The notes under the pieces: model-generated | The model's database searches: none | Told to the model about the DNA's origin: nothing | The model's input: the letters and a program-made list of their open reading frames with translations, nothing else | In this document: positions 1 to 10,424 of the stretch, piece by piece | Numbering within the stretch: the stretch's first letter is position 1 | Layout: the number at the start of each line of letters is the position of its first letter | Source of the DNA: Microbacterium sp. APC 3901 | Lineage (GTDB): Bacteria; Actinomycetota; Actinomycetes; Actinomycetales; Microbacteriaceae | Direction: 5' to 3' | DNA: 64,000 nt | NCBI RefSeq assembly: GCF_030407765.1 | Contig: NZ_JASDCU010000005.1 | Location: forward strand, 62,001 to 126,000 | Made by a program: the position numbers and the translations under genes

Positions 1-2201
1 CGACCCGGCTCGGTGCCGGGCAGGATGCTGTCGGACCCCGAGACGGTGGCGACGACCGCATCCGCATCGGGTGCGACCGCGCCGAAGAACAGCACGGACG
101 ATCCGGAGCCCAGCTTGATGCCGGCCATTCCACCGGCGGGAGCGCCCTGGGGGCGCACGGCGGATGCGGAGAAACGCAGCAGCTGGGCATCGCTCGTCAC
201 GAACACGAGGTCGGCGTCGTCCTGAGCTTCCACGGCCCCGACGACGGTGTCGCCGGGCTTCATGCCGATGACCTCCAGATCGGGACGCACGGGCAGGGTC
301 GAGGGGACGATGCGCTTGACCGTTCCCTGCGCCGTGCCCAGGGCGATCGGAAGGTCGCTGTCGAAGCGCACGAAACCCAGGATCCGCTCTCCGCGGGTGG
401 TGATGCCCAGATAGTCGCGCAGCGGGACACCCGCCGCGAGCTGCACGGAGGAAGACGGAACGGACGGCAGATCCACGGGGGAGAAACGCAGCACGCGACC
501 CTCGGTGGTCAGCGCGCCGATCTCTGCGCGGACCGTTGTCTCGACCGTCGTCAGGATCGCGTCGTGCTTGCTCCGTCGGGCCGGAAGCGTCAGCTCCTGG
601 CCCTCGGCGAGGTCGACTCGCACGGCACGGCCCGTCGTCGACAGCACGAGCACGGTCGGAGCGTCGGCGATCTGCAGGTCTACCGCTCCCTTCGTGGCGC
701 GCGGCTTCGGGGGCGCGGCGTTCATCAGCAGTGTGCGGCGAGGGGTGCCGTATGCGTCAGCCGCGGCATCCAACTCTTGGGCGACCACCGCTCGAAGGAG
801 CACGTCACTCCCGAGCAGCTCGCGCAGCTTGGCGATCTCGGCGAGAAGCGCGTCGCGCTCGGTCTCGAGCTCGATGCGCGAGAACTTCGTCAGGCGCCGC
901 AGGCGCAGCTCGAGGATGTACTCGGCCTGAAGCTCGCTGAGATCGAACACCGAGCGCAGGCGTGCACGCGCCTGCTCGGAGTCGTCGGACGAGCGGATGA
1001 CCTGGATGACCTCGTCGATGTCGAGGATCGCGATGAGCAGACCCCCCACCAGGTGCAGGCGCTCTTCTCGACGCGCGAGGCGGTAACGGCTGCGACGTGT
1101 GATGACCTCGAGCCGGTGCGCGACGTAGACGCGCAGCATCTCCTTGAGACCGAGCGTGCGCGGCTGCCCGTCGACCAGGGCGACGTTGTTGATGCTGAAG
1201 GAGTCCTCGAGCGGGGTGAGGCGGTAGAGCTGTTCGAGCACGGCATTGGGGTCGAAGCCGGTCTTGATGCCGATCGCGACGCGCAGCCCGTGATTGCGGT
1301 CGGTGAGATCGGTCACGTCGCTGATGCCCTGCAGCTTCTTGGACTGCACGGCGTCACGGATCTTCTCGATCAGTCTCTCCGGGCCGACCATGTAGGGCAG
1401 CTCGGACACGATGATCCCGGTGCGTCGCGGCCCGAGCGGCTCGACCGACACCTTTCCGCGCACCTTCAGGGCGCCGCGTCCGGTGGCGTACGCGTCTCTG
1501 ACGCCGTCGAGCCCCATCAGGATGCCGCCCGAGGGGAAGTCGGGGCCGGGCACGAACTCCATGAGCTCTTCGGTGGTGGCGTCGGGATTCTCGAGCAGGT
1601 GGGTGGCTGCGGCGACGACCTCGATCAGGTTGTGCGGTGCCATGTTGGTCGCCATGCCGACCGCGATGCCGCTCGCGCCGTTGACCAGGAGATTCGGGAA
1701 AGCGGCGGGCAGCACGGAGGGCTGCTGGAACTGACCGTCGTAGTTCGGGATGAAGTCGACGACGTCCTCATCGAGATTCTCGGTGAGAGCCATCGCGGGG
1801 GAGGCGAGCCGTGCTTCGGTGTAGCGAGCGGCTGCGGGCCCGTCGTCGAGCGAGCCGAAGTTGCCGTGGCCGTCGATCAGCGGCACGCGCAGAGCCCATT
1901 CCTGGGCGAGGCGCACGAGGGCGTCGTAGATCGCTGAATCGCCGTGCGGGTGCAGCTTTCCCATGACCTCGCCCACGACACGAGCGCTCTTGACGTGACC
2001 GCGGTCGGGGCGGAGACCCATCTCGGCCATCTGATAGAGGATGCGACGCTGCACCGGCTTCAGGCCGTCGCGCGCGTCGGGCAGAGCCCGCGAGTAGATC
2101 ACCGAGTAGGCGTATTCGAGGAACGAGCCCTGCATCTCTGTTTCGAGATCGATGTCCTGGATTCGCTCGGGGGCGAGCTCGGCAGGCGGGGTCTTCGGCA
2201 T
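1..2201 (-). CDS. parC: DNA topoisomerase IV subunit A (type IIA, ParC-like), C-terminus cut by window edge
   Basis: Breakage-reunion subunit of a type IIA topoisomerase, which with its ATPase partner passes one duplex through another to decatenate or relax DNA. About 733 residues are visible; the stop lies beyond base 1. The N-terminal winged-helix/tower region has the quinolone-region motif [12 protein letters not shown] (about residues 84-95) and the active-site Tyr in AARYTEAR (about 127). The C-terminal part looks like the beta-pinwheel, and I see no GyrA-box (QRRGGKG-type), which favours ParC over GyrA. The ATG at 2201 has AGGA six bases upstream; an in-frame ATG at 2207 (adding MP) is possible. 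The gene runs divergently from the phosphodiesterase-like gene at 2261, with a gap of about 60 bp. The partner parE is not in the window. Confidence 0.9.
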   Translation of the reverse strand, partial: MPKTPPAELAPERIQDIDLETEMQGSFLEYAYSVIYSRALPDARDGLKPVQRRILYQMAEMGLRPDRGHVKSARVVGEVMGKLHPHGDSAIYDALVRLAQEWALRVPLIDGHGNFGSLDDGPAAARYTEARLASPAMALTENLDEDVVDFIPNYDGQFQQPSVLPAAFPNLLVNGASGIAVGMATNMAPHNLIEVVAAATHLLENPDATTEELMEFVPGPDFPSGGILMGLDGVRDAYATGRGALKVRGKVSVEPLGPRRTGIIVSELPYMVGPERLIEKIRDAVQSKKLQGISDVTDLTDRNHGLRVAIGIKTGFDPNAVLEQLYRLTPLEDSFSINNVALVDGQPRTLGLKEMLRVYVAHRLEVITRRSRYRLARREERLHLVGGLLIAILDIDEVIQVIRSSDDSEQARARLRSVFDLSELQAEYILELRLRRLTKFSRIELETERDALLAEIAKLRELLGSDVLLRAVVAQELDAAADAYGTPRRTLLMNAAPPKPRATKGAVDLQIADAPTVLVLSTTGRAVRVDLAEGQELTLPARRSKHDAILTTVETTVRAEIGALTTEGRVLRFSPVDLPSVPSSSVQLAAGVPLRDYLGITTRGERILGFVRFDSDLPIALGTAQGTVKRIVPSTLPVRPDLEVIGMKPGDTVVGAVEAQDDADLVFVTSDAQLLRFSASAVRPQGAPAGGMAGIKLGSGSSVLFFGAVAPDADAVVATVSGSDSILPGTEPG

Positions 2202-2260
2202 GGGCATCCTGAATGGTGCGAGGCTGAGGGCGTACGGGAGCCTATGTCAGACTGGCTCGG

Positions 2261-3382
2261 ATGTCCCTCATTCTACCGTCCGAGTCGCTCGCAGCCCGCA
2301 GCGTCGTCGGGGTGGCGGACGACGTGTTCGCCGCTCTGCGCGGCGAATCGGCGAGCCTGCCGCGTGCCGAATCCGTCGTTCTCGTGCTCATCGACGGACT
2401 CGGCGCCATCAGTCTGCGCGCCCACGCGGGCCACGCCAGGGCGCTCACGTCCGGGATGGCGAAGAAGGACGTGGCGCACTCGGTCTTCCCGTCGACCACC
2501 GCAGCCGCCCTCACCAGCATCCTGACCGGGGTATGGCCGGGGCAGCACGGTCTGGTCGGCTACCGGGTTCTCGACGCCGCGCGGGGCATCCTGGTCAACC
2601 AGCTCACCGGCTGGGAGTCGGAAGGGCTCGATCCGGCGACCTGGCAGGCTGCTCCGACGGTCTTCGAACGCGCCCGTGCGGAGGGGCGCCCGACCTATGC
2701 GGTGGGCGTCGCAGCCTACGCGGCGAGCGGGTTCACCCGAGCCACGCTGCGCGGGGCCGACTTCGTCGCCGCGCAGACGCCCGCAGAGCGCGTCGAGGTG
2801 GCCTACGACCTCGCCGAGCGCCACCCCGGTTCACTGATCTACTGCTACCTGCCCGAAGCCGACAAGGCCGGGCACAGGTACGGCCTCGACTCGGTGCACT
2901 GGGTGTCGGCGCTCGAAGAGATCGATGCCGCGCTGTCGCGGCGCGTGCCGTCGGGCGTCGGCGTCCTCGTGACCTCGGACCACGGCATGCTCGACGTGCC
3001 GGCGCACCGGCAGGTCGTGCTCGAAGCCGAGCACCTCGTCGGGGTGCGGCACATCGGCGGAGAGCCCAGGATGCTGCACGTCTACCTCGAGCCGGATGCC
3101 GATTCGACCGAGGTCGGCGAGCGGTGGCGCCGCGATCTCGACGGCCTCGCCGACGTCGGCACCCGGGAGCAGGCGATCGCATCCGGATTGTTCGGCCCCG
3201 AGGTGACGCTGGCCGCCGCATCGCGGATCGGCGATGTGCTCGTCGTGGCCAGGGGCAACGGGGCCGTCTATGACGGCACCGCAGCAGATCAGCGCAGTAG
3301 AGGGATGATCGGTCAGCACGGCGGCATGACTCCGGAAGAGCGTCAGGTTCCGCTGCTCAGGTTCGGCGCTTTCGCCCGCTGA
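2261..3382 (+). CDS. Alkaline-phosphatase-superfamily protein (nucleotide pyrophosphatase/phosphodiesterase type)
   Basis: 373-residue enzyme of the alkaline phosphatase fold. The metal-binding Asp sits in VLVLIDGLGA (about D45), the predicted nucleophile in FPSTTAAALTS (about T79/T80), followed by CYLPEADKAGHRYG and TSDHGMLDVPAHRQ, the usual second metal-site Asp/His cluster of type I phosphodiesterases. No signal peptide is evident, so it is probably cytoplasmic. The substrate cannot be read from sequence; phosphodiester or pyrophosphate hydrolysis is the family expectation. It is divergent from parC and convergent with sepH (22 bp between stops, no clear terminator). Confidence 0.8.
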   Translation: MSLILPSESLAARSVVGVADDVFAALRGESASLPRAESVVLVLIDGLGAISLRAHAGHARALTSGMAKKDVAHSVFPSTTAAALTSILTGVWPGQHGLVGYRVLDAARGILVNQLTGWESEGLDPATWQAAPTVFERARAEGRPTYAVGVAAYAASGFTRATLRGADFVAAQTPAERVEVAYDLAERHPGSLIYCYLPEADKAGHRYGLDSVHWVSALEEIDAALSRRVPSGVGVLVTSDHGMLDVPAHRQVVLEAEHLVGVRHIGGEPRMLHVYLEPDADSTEVGERWRRDLDGLADVGTREQAIASGLFGPEVTLAAASRIGDVLVVARGNGAVYDGTAADQRSRGMIGQHGGMTPEERQVPLLRFGAFAR

Positions 3383-3403
3383 GCGCGGGCACCCCCTCAG
3401 GGC

Positions 3404-4441
3404 CTATTCGTCGGTGCGAGCCCCGAACACGATCTCGTCCCATGACGGCATCGCGTTGCGGCGGCGGCGTCTTCCGTTGCCCTCGTTCGAGGGCTCGGGT
3501 GCGGCCTTCGGCTCGTCGTCTTCGTCGGGCTCGTCGTTCTCGAGGGCATCGAACAACGCGATCGGATTCTGGTCCGTGTCGCCGTCGTCTGCGTGGTCGA
3601 GGATCGGCGCGGTCTCGCGCTGACCGCGCCGGCGTCGCAGCGCCTCGAGCAGATCGGCGGTCTCCGGGCTCGTCGTCGCCGACTCCGGTGCACGCTTGAT
3701 GGCCGCATCCTGCACAGCGGCTGCCGATCGCTCAGGCGCGATGCTGTCATCGTCATCAGCGTCGGGCGTCGGGAGCAGACGAGGGCCGAACGCGCCGGAG
3801 TCGAAGCGGCTGTCGTCCTTGTAGGGCGACGCCTGCCGTTCGGCCTCGACGGCGCGCAAGCGCGGGATGAGACCGTCGGGCAGCGAGCCCTGGCGTGACA
3901 ACTGGGTGGCGTCGGCGTTGAGGGGCGCCAGTGCACTGCGTCGGGGGTCGAAGCTCCAGCGAGCGTCGTGCTCGACCTCGTTGGCGGTGAACTCGAGCTT
4001 GATGATCCAGCCGGTGTCGTCCTTCCAGCTCGCCCAGCGCTCGGCTGAGGCCTCGACGTCTGCGAGCTTGGCGCGGATCGCGGTGCCGAAGGTGGGCTGA
4101 GCGTCGGGCTCCACGTCGCTGCCGATCAGCACCGGCACGGCGAGGGCCTGGCCGATGACGTGCTCACGCTCGGCGAGAACCGGTCCCTCGAAGCGGATGA
4201 CGTCGTCGACGCCGATGCCGAGGAGTGCGGCGACCTCGGGTGCCGTGAGGCCGGCGCGGATCTGCGCCTGGATGTCGCGCGGACTCGCGGCGAGCCGCTG
4301 GGCCGTGGGCTCGCTCTGTCGCGTCGCCCGCCGGATCTCGCGGTGCAGGACGTCGTCGATGGGCAGCGCGAACCGCTCGCCCGACTCGGTCGCGAGTACG
4401 AGCAGTCCTGCTTCTGTGCCGACGATGGTGACGTTTTCCAT
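3404..4441 (-). CDS. sepH: Septation protein SepH (DUF3071)
   Basis: 345-residue homologue of the actinobacterial SepH family, whose studied member (Streptomyces) binds FtsZ and promotes Z-ring assembly. The N-terminal domain (about 1-130) starts MENVTIVGTEAGLLVLAT and contains a helix-turn-helix-like stretch around LTAPEVAALLGIGVDDVIRF. The middle (about 190-320) is low complexity, acidic and Pro-rich. The C-terminus carries basic residues and PSWDEIVFGARTDE, the conserved tail of the family. The ATG at 4441 is preceded by AGAGGGG on the minus strand. It is divergent from the DUF4193 gene across about 196 bp and lies in the conserved dut neighbourhood. Confidence 0.9.
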   Translation of the reverse strand: MENVTIVGTEAGLLVLATESGERFALPIDDVLHREIRRATRQSEPTAQRLAASPRDIQAQIRAGLTAPEVAALLGIGVDDVIRFEGPVLAEREHVIGQALAVPVLIGSDVEPDAQPTFGTAIRAKLADVEASAERWASWKDDTGWIIKLEFTANEVEHDARWSFDPRRSALAPLNADATQLSRQGSLPDGLIPRLRAVEAERQASPYKDDSRFDSGAFGPRLLPTPDADDDDSIAPERSAAAVQDAAIKRAPESATTSPETADLLEALRRRRGQRETAPILDHADDGDTDQNPIALFDALENDEPDEDDEPKAAPEPSNEGNGRRRRRNAMPSWDEIVFGARTDE

Positions 4442-4637
4442 GCGAATGCCCCTCTGATGGGTGTGCGTTCATGGTGTCACGCAGGGCCGCTCAGAACCGG
4501 GAATACTCTGGGCGTGCCGTGAGTTTGGTCTGTCGCAGCCGCGGGCATTTGCTTATTCCTCCGCGGTCATGCAAACTATGGCCGCCGATTACCCCGACGG
4601 CGCACCACCCACTCGCATGAAAGTGGAGATTCACCAC

Positions 4638-4931
4638 ATGGCAACCGACTACGACGCTCCCCGCAAGAGTGAAGACGACTCCGAGTCGATCGAAGCCCTC
4701 AAGGAGCGTGTGCCGGACAAGCTCTCCGGCTCCTCAGGCGACGAAGACGCGGACAACCCGTCCAGCTTCGATCTCCCTGGAGCCGATCTTTCCGACCTCG
4801 AACTTGATGTCGTCGTGCTGCCCGCGCAGCAGGACGAGTTCACCTGCATGAACTGCTTCCTCGTGAAGCACCGTTCGCAGCTCGATCACGAGGGCGCTTC
4901 CGGCCCCATCTGCAAGGAGTGCGCTGCCTGA
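4638..4931 (+). CDS. DUF4193 domain protein, small zinc-ribbon-like
   Basis: 97-residue acidic protein of the actinobacterial DUF4193 family (M. tuberculosis Rv2699c type). The C-terminus has two Cys pairs, FTCMNC and ICKEC, spaced like a zinc ribbon; the first 70 residues are Asp/Glu/Ser-rich and probably disordered. I chose the ATG at 4638 because GTGGAG lies about 9 bases upstream and the residues before it do not resemble the family. No function is established; the position between sepH and dut matches other actinobacteria. A strong hairpin (4954-4985) follows. Confidence 0.88.
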   Translation: MATDYDAPRKSEDDSESIEALKERVPDKLSGSSGDEDADNPSSFDLPGADLSDLELDVVVLPAQQDEFTCMNCFLVKHRSQLDHEGASGPICKECAA

Positions 4932-4953
4932 GCGCACCTGAGAACAAGAACTC

Positions 4954-4985
4954 ACGCGCCCCCGACCTCACGGTCAGGGGCGCGT
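4954..4985. terminator. Bidirectional hairpin terminator between DUF4193 and DUF3093 genes
   Basis: The 14-nt arms 4954-4967 and 4972-4985 pair with one mismatch around a 4-nt loop. It lies between the convergent stops at 4931 (+) and 5001 (-), so it can serve both. Confidence 0.75.
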
Positions 4986-5000
4986 CGTCTTGTGGTCAGG

Positions 5001-5465
5001 TCAGCGCTGGGCTGCGACGATCGCGGCGGCCAGTCGATCGGGCGTGCGCGTCGAGATGGTCCAGGTCTCCACGGGGTCGTCAGGGTCGTCGTTCGGAACG
5101 ACGACGACACCGTCGACACCACCGCGGATGAGATGCCAGCCTCGTGCCGGCAGACCGGGCCCCCGCGCCTGGCGCGCCTCTTCGGCGCTCAGCGCTGTGG
5201 GCGTGCCGAGGTGCCGGACCTCGATGTGCGCTCGACCGGCACGGAGTACGTCGCCGTCGACCGCGACGACCGGGGCAAGGCCTATGAAGGCGACCACGAG
5301 CACGGCCGAGACGGCGGCTCCGACGATCAGGGCGACGGTCGAGCCGATGGGCACGAAGATGAGCGCCACCATGGGGCCGGCCAGAGCGACCGTCACCAGC
5401 AGCCACAGGCTGGGGGACAGTCTCTCGCGGTAGCGGGTCCGCGTGTCAGGAGCGATGTTCTGCAT
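5001..5465 (-). CDS. DUF3093 family membrane protein
   Basis: 154-residue protein of the actinobacterial DUF3093 family (Rv2698 type). Two hydrophobic segments (about residues 19-40 and 43-67) form a hairpin, followed by a soluble C-terminal domain containing GWHLIRGG and VETWTISTRTPDRLA. The ATG at 5465 has GAGG just upstream, and the start region overlaps the dut promoter on the other strand. Function unknown; dut adjacency is conserved. Confidence 0.85.
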   Translation of the reverse strand: MQNIAPDTRTRYRERLSPSLWLLVTVALAGPMVALIFVPIGSTVALIVGAAVSAVLVVAFIGLAPVVAVDGDVLRAGRAHIEVRHLGTPTALSAEEARQARGPGLPARGWHLIRGGVDGVVVVPNDDPDDPVETWTISTRTPDRLAAAIVAAQR

Positions 5466-5471
5466 TAGCCT
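5466..5471 (+). promoter_or_regulatory. TAGCCT -10 hexamer of leaderless dut
   Basis: TAGCCT ends 6 nt before the GTG start of dut and no Shine-Dalgarno is present, as expected for a leaderless transcript starting at the GTG. Confidence 0.5.
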
Positions 5472-5477
5472 CGGGGG

Positions 5478-5951
5478 GTGACTGAATCCGTTGATGTCCC
5501 CATTATCGCCTCTGTCGTGCCCGGCTACGCCCACCCAGGCGATGCCGGAGCCGATCTGGTGGCGGCCGAGGCCGTTCATCTGGCCCCGGGGGAGCGGGCG
5601 CTCGTCGCGACCGGCGTGCGCATCGCGCTTCCTGAGGGCTATGCGGCCTTCGTGGTTCCGCGCAGCGGTCTCGCGGCCAAGCACGGGATATCGATCGTGA
5701 ACTCCCCGGGCACGGTGGATGCCGGATACCGCGGCGAGATCAAGGTGAGTCTGATCAACACCGACATCCACACGGCGTACGATGTCGCCGTCGGTGATCG
5801 CATCGCGCAGCTGATCGTGATGCCCGTGACCCGTGCCACCTTCATCCCGGTCGAGGAGCTGCCCGGCAGCGTCCGCGGCGAGGGCGGCTTCGGCTCGACC
5901 GGCTACCAGGCAGGACTCCATTCATCTTCGGCAGGACAGATCAATGACTGA
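5478..5951 (+). CDS. dut: Deoxyuridine 5'-triphosphate nucleotidohydrolase (dUTPase)
   Basis: Trimeric dUTPase, 157 residues: dUTP to dUMP plus pyrophosphate, keeping uracil out of DNA and feeding thymidylate synthesis. Motif I is HPGDAGADL, motif II PRSGLAAKHG, motif III NSPGTVDAGYRGE, which includes the catalytic Asp and the nucleotide-stacking Tyr; GDRIAQLIV is motif IV and the C-terminal RGEGGFGSTG is motif V. The GTG start at 5478 fits TAGCCT six bases upstream. The stop overlaps the start of the DUF3710 gene by 8 bases, so the two are co-transcribed. Confidence 0.96.
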   Translation: MTESVDVPIIASVVPGYAHPGDAGADLVAAEAVHLAPGERALVATGVRIALPEGYAAFVVPRSGLAAKHGISIVNSPGTVDAGYRGEIKVSLINTDIHTAYDVAVGDRIAQLIVMPVTRATFIPVEELPGSVRGEGGFGSTGYQAGLHSSSAGQIND

Positions 5952-6531
5952 CAACAACGCGACTCCCTCGAAGTCGGCACCGGACGACCGGGCGACGCAG
6001 GGTCCCTTCGACGACTCCGAGGCGAACCCGGTTCGTCCGTACATCGACCTCGGCGGCATCAAGATCCTGCCGCGCGAGGGGCTGAATCTCCGACTCGAGG
6101 TCGAAGAGCAGTCCAAGCGCATCGTCGCGGTCGGACTCGACTACGCCGACTCCTCTCTCCAGGTGCAGCCGTTCGCAGCGCCCCGTTCGGGCGGACTGTG
6201 GGACGAGACCCGGGTGCAGCTTCGCGATCAGGTCCGCACCCAGGGCGGACGGGTCGAGGAGCGTGAGGGGCCGCTCGGCAAAGAGCTGCTCGCCGAGGTC
6301 CCCGCGGCCGCCAATGAGGGCTCTGGGCTTCGGCTCGCCCGGTTCATCGGGATCGACGGTCCTCGATGGTTCCTCCGTGGCGTGATCGGCGGAGCTGCCG
6401 CCTCGGACGTCGAGGCCGCTGCCAAGGTGGAGGATCTCTTCCGGTCGATCGTGGTCGTCCGCGGTGGAGCGCCGATGCCTCCGCGTGACCTGATCCCGCT
6501 GAAGATGCCCGCGACTCCCGGCTCCGCGTGA
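5944..6531 (+). CDS. DUF3710 domain protein
   Basis: 195-residue protein of the actinobacterial DUF3710 family, found next to dut in many actinobacteria (Rv2696c type). After an acidic N-terminal 30 residues the core runs from VRPYIDLGGIKILP through LQVQPFAAPRSGGLWDE to GIDGPRWFLRGVI, all conserved in the family. No membrane segment, no recognisable catalytic motif. The ATG at 5944 overlaps the end of dut; the stop overlaps the GTG of the next gene (GTGA). Confidence 0.85.
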   Translation: MTDNNATPSKSAPDDRATQGPFDDSEANPVRPYIDLGGIKILPREGLNLRLEVEEQSKRIVAVGLDYADSSLQVQPFAAPRSGGLWDETRVQLRDQVRTQGGRVEEREGPLGKELLAEVPAAANEGSGLRLARFIGIDGPRWFLRGVIGGAAASDVEAAAKVEDLFRSIVVVRGGAPMPPRDLIPLKMPATPGSA

Positions 6532-7262
6532 CCACCCCGGCTCCCGATCCCGAGCGCGAGCAGAGCGCATCCGACATCGTCGGGGCCGCGCTCGGCGGCG
6601 CTGCCCGACGCGCTGGTCTCGACCCGGCCGAGAGCGACGCGACGCACAAGGTGGTGTGGTCCGCGATGGGCGGATGGCGCGGCATCCTCGAATCGGTGCT
6701 GCCCAGCCTCGCGTTCGTCATCCTCTTCACGATCCGCCCGGAACCCCTGATCCTCCCTCTGGGAGTGTCGGTCGGACTCGCAGCCGTGTTCACCGTGGTC
6801 AGGCTGATCCAGAAATCTCCGCCCTCGGCTGCCATCGGCGGTCTCGTGGCCGCTGCGGCGGCCGCCGCTCTCGCACTGTGGACGGGGCGGGGCGAGGACA
6901 ACTTCGTGCCCGGGCTCATCACCAACGCCGTCTACGGCACCGGCATGCTCGTCTCGGCCCTGATCGGCTGGTCGTTGATCGGTCTCGCCGTCGGCTTCCT
7001 GATGGGAGAGGGCACGGCGTGGAGGCGCGATCGGCGCAAGCGGCGCGCGTTCCTGTGGCTCGGCATCGCATGGGCTGCTCTGTTCTACGCGCGTCTCGCA
7101 GTGCAGCTGCCGCTGTACCTGGCAGGGGACGTCACGGCGCTCGGCACGCTGAAGCTCATCATGGGGCTGCCGCTGTTCGCCCCGCTGATCGCAGTCACCT
7201 GGCTCGTCGTGCGTGCGCTGTATCCGCGCCCCGCCGGTGCCGACACGACGCGGCGGTCGTGA
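6528..7262 (+). CDS. DUF3159 family integral membrane protein
   Basis: 244-residue polytopic membrane protein. About six hydrophobic segments follow a short cytoplasmic N-terminus containing SDIVGAALGGAARRAGLD. WSAMGGWRGILESVLPS and the later GEGTAWRRDRRKRRAF loop are typical of DUF3159. Function unknown. The GTG start at 6528 overlaps the DUF3710 stop, so dut, DUF3710 and DUF3159 read as one operon ending before the aconitase regulatory region. Confidence 0.83.
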   Translation: MTTPAPDPEREQSASDIVGAALGGAARRAGLDPAESDATHKVVWSAMGGWRGILESVLPSLAFVILFTIRPEPLILPLGVSVGLAAVFTVVRLIQKSPPSAAIGGLVAAAAAAALALWTGRGEDNFVPGLITNAVYGTGMLVSALIGWSLIGLAVGFLMGEGTAWRRDRRKRRAFLWLGIAWAALFYARLAVQLPLYLAGDVTALGTLKLIMGLPLFAPLIAVTWLVVRALYPRPAGADTTRRS

Positions 7263-7265
7263 TAG

Positions 7266-7289
7266 ATTTATCTTGACATCAAGATAAAT
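7266..7289. promoter_or_regulatory. 24-bp palindromic operator upstream of aconitase
   Basis: Perfect 11-nt arms ATTTATCTTGA (7266-7276) and TCAAGATAAAT (7279-7289) flank a CA spacer. The site is AT-rich in a GC-rich region and contains TTGACA (7273-7278), which could be a -35. Symmetry and half-site length suit a dimeric regulator, perhaps MarR or TetR type; the regulator is not identified. Confidence 0.75.
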
Positions 7290-7318
7290 TGCAGGCTTTC
7301 GCCCGGAGGCAGAGCAGA

Positions 7319-7370
7319 GCAGACTGGTTAGGTCTGCCTTGCTAGCCGCAGGGGCTCGCTGGCGAGCAAG
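7319..7370 (+). promoter_or_regulatory. Two adjacent hairpins in the aconitase leader
   Basis: GCAGAC (7319-7324) pairs with GTCTGC (7332-7337). Immediately after, CTTGCTAGC (7338-7346) pairs with GCGAGCAAG (7362-7370) with one mismatch. Both lie in the probable 5' untranslated region of acnA, about 45 nt before its start. Function not known. Confidence 0.45.
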
Positions 7371-7415
7371 ATGGAGGCGCCTGTCGCTCCCATCCGAATA
7401 GAAGGAGACGGAATC

Positions 7416-10253
<2,838 letters not shown>

Positions 10254-10268
10254 TCACAGCGACGACAG

Positions 10269-10297
10269 GGGCCCGGTTCTTCGGAACCGGGCCCTTT
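10269..10297 (+). terminator. Intrinsic terminator after acnA
   Basis: Perfect 11-bp stem GGGCCCGGTTC/GAACCGGGCCC around a TTCG tetraloop, followed by TTT, 16 nt past the acnA stop. Confidence 0.9.
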
Positions 10298-10370
10298 CGC
10301 GTGTGCGCAGCCTGTGTCAAGGGGGCGAGGCGTTCTCCGAGCTTTCGCGGATGGCCGCGGTAGGATCGAT

Positions 10371-10419
10371 CAGGCTTCCGAACCGGAATCGGATGCCGCA
10401 AACGGTGCCTAAGAGGAGG
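10371..10419 (+). promoter_or_regulatory. dxs -10 candidate and strong Shine-Dalgarno
   Basis: TAGGAT at 10371-10376 is a possible -10 element without a clear -35. AGGAGG at 10414-10419 lies 5 bases before the ATG at 10425. This excludes the upstream in-frame GTG at 10419, which overlaps the Shine-Dalgarno. Confidence 0.5.
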
Positions 10420-10424
10420 TGCAG

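Noticed and set aside
7328..7344. TTAGGTCTGCCTTGCTA as a DtxR/IdeR box before acnA
   Set aside because: It lacks the right half of the palindrome and is better explained as part of the leader hairpins.
10419..10424. GTG at 10419 as the dxs start
   Set aside because: It overlaps the AGGAGG Shine-Dalgarno; the ATG at 10425 is correctly spaced.
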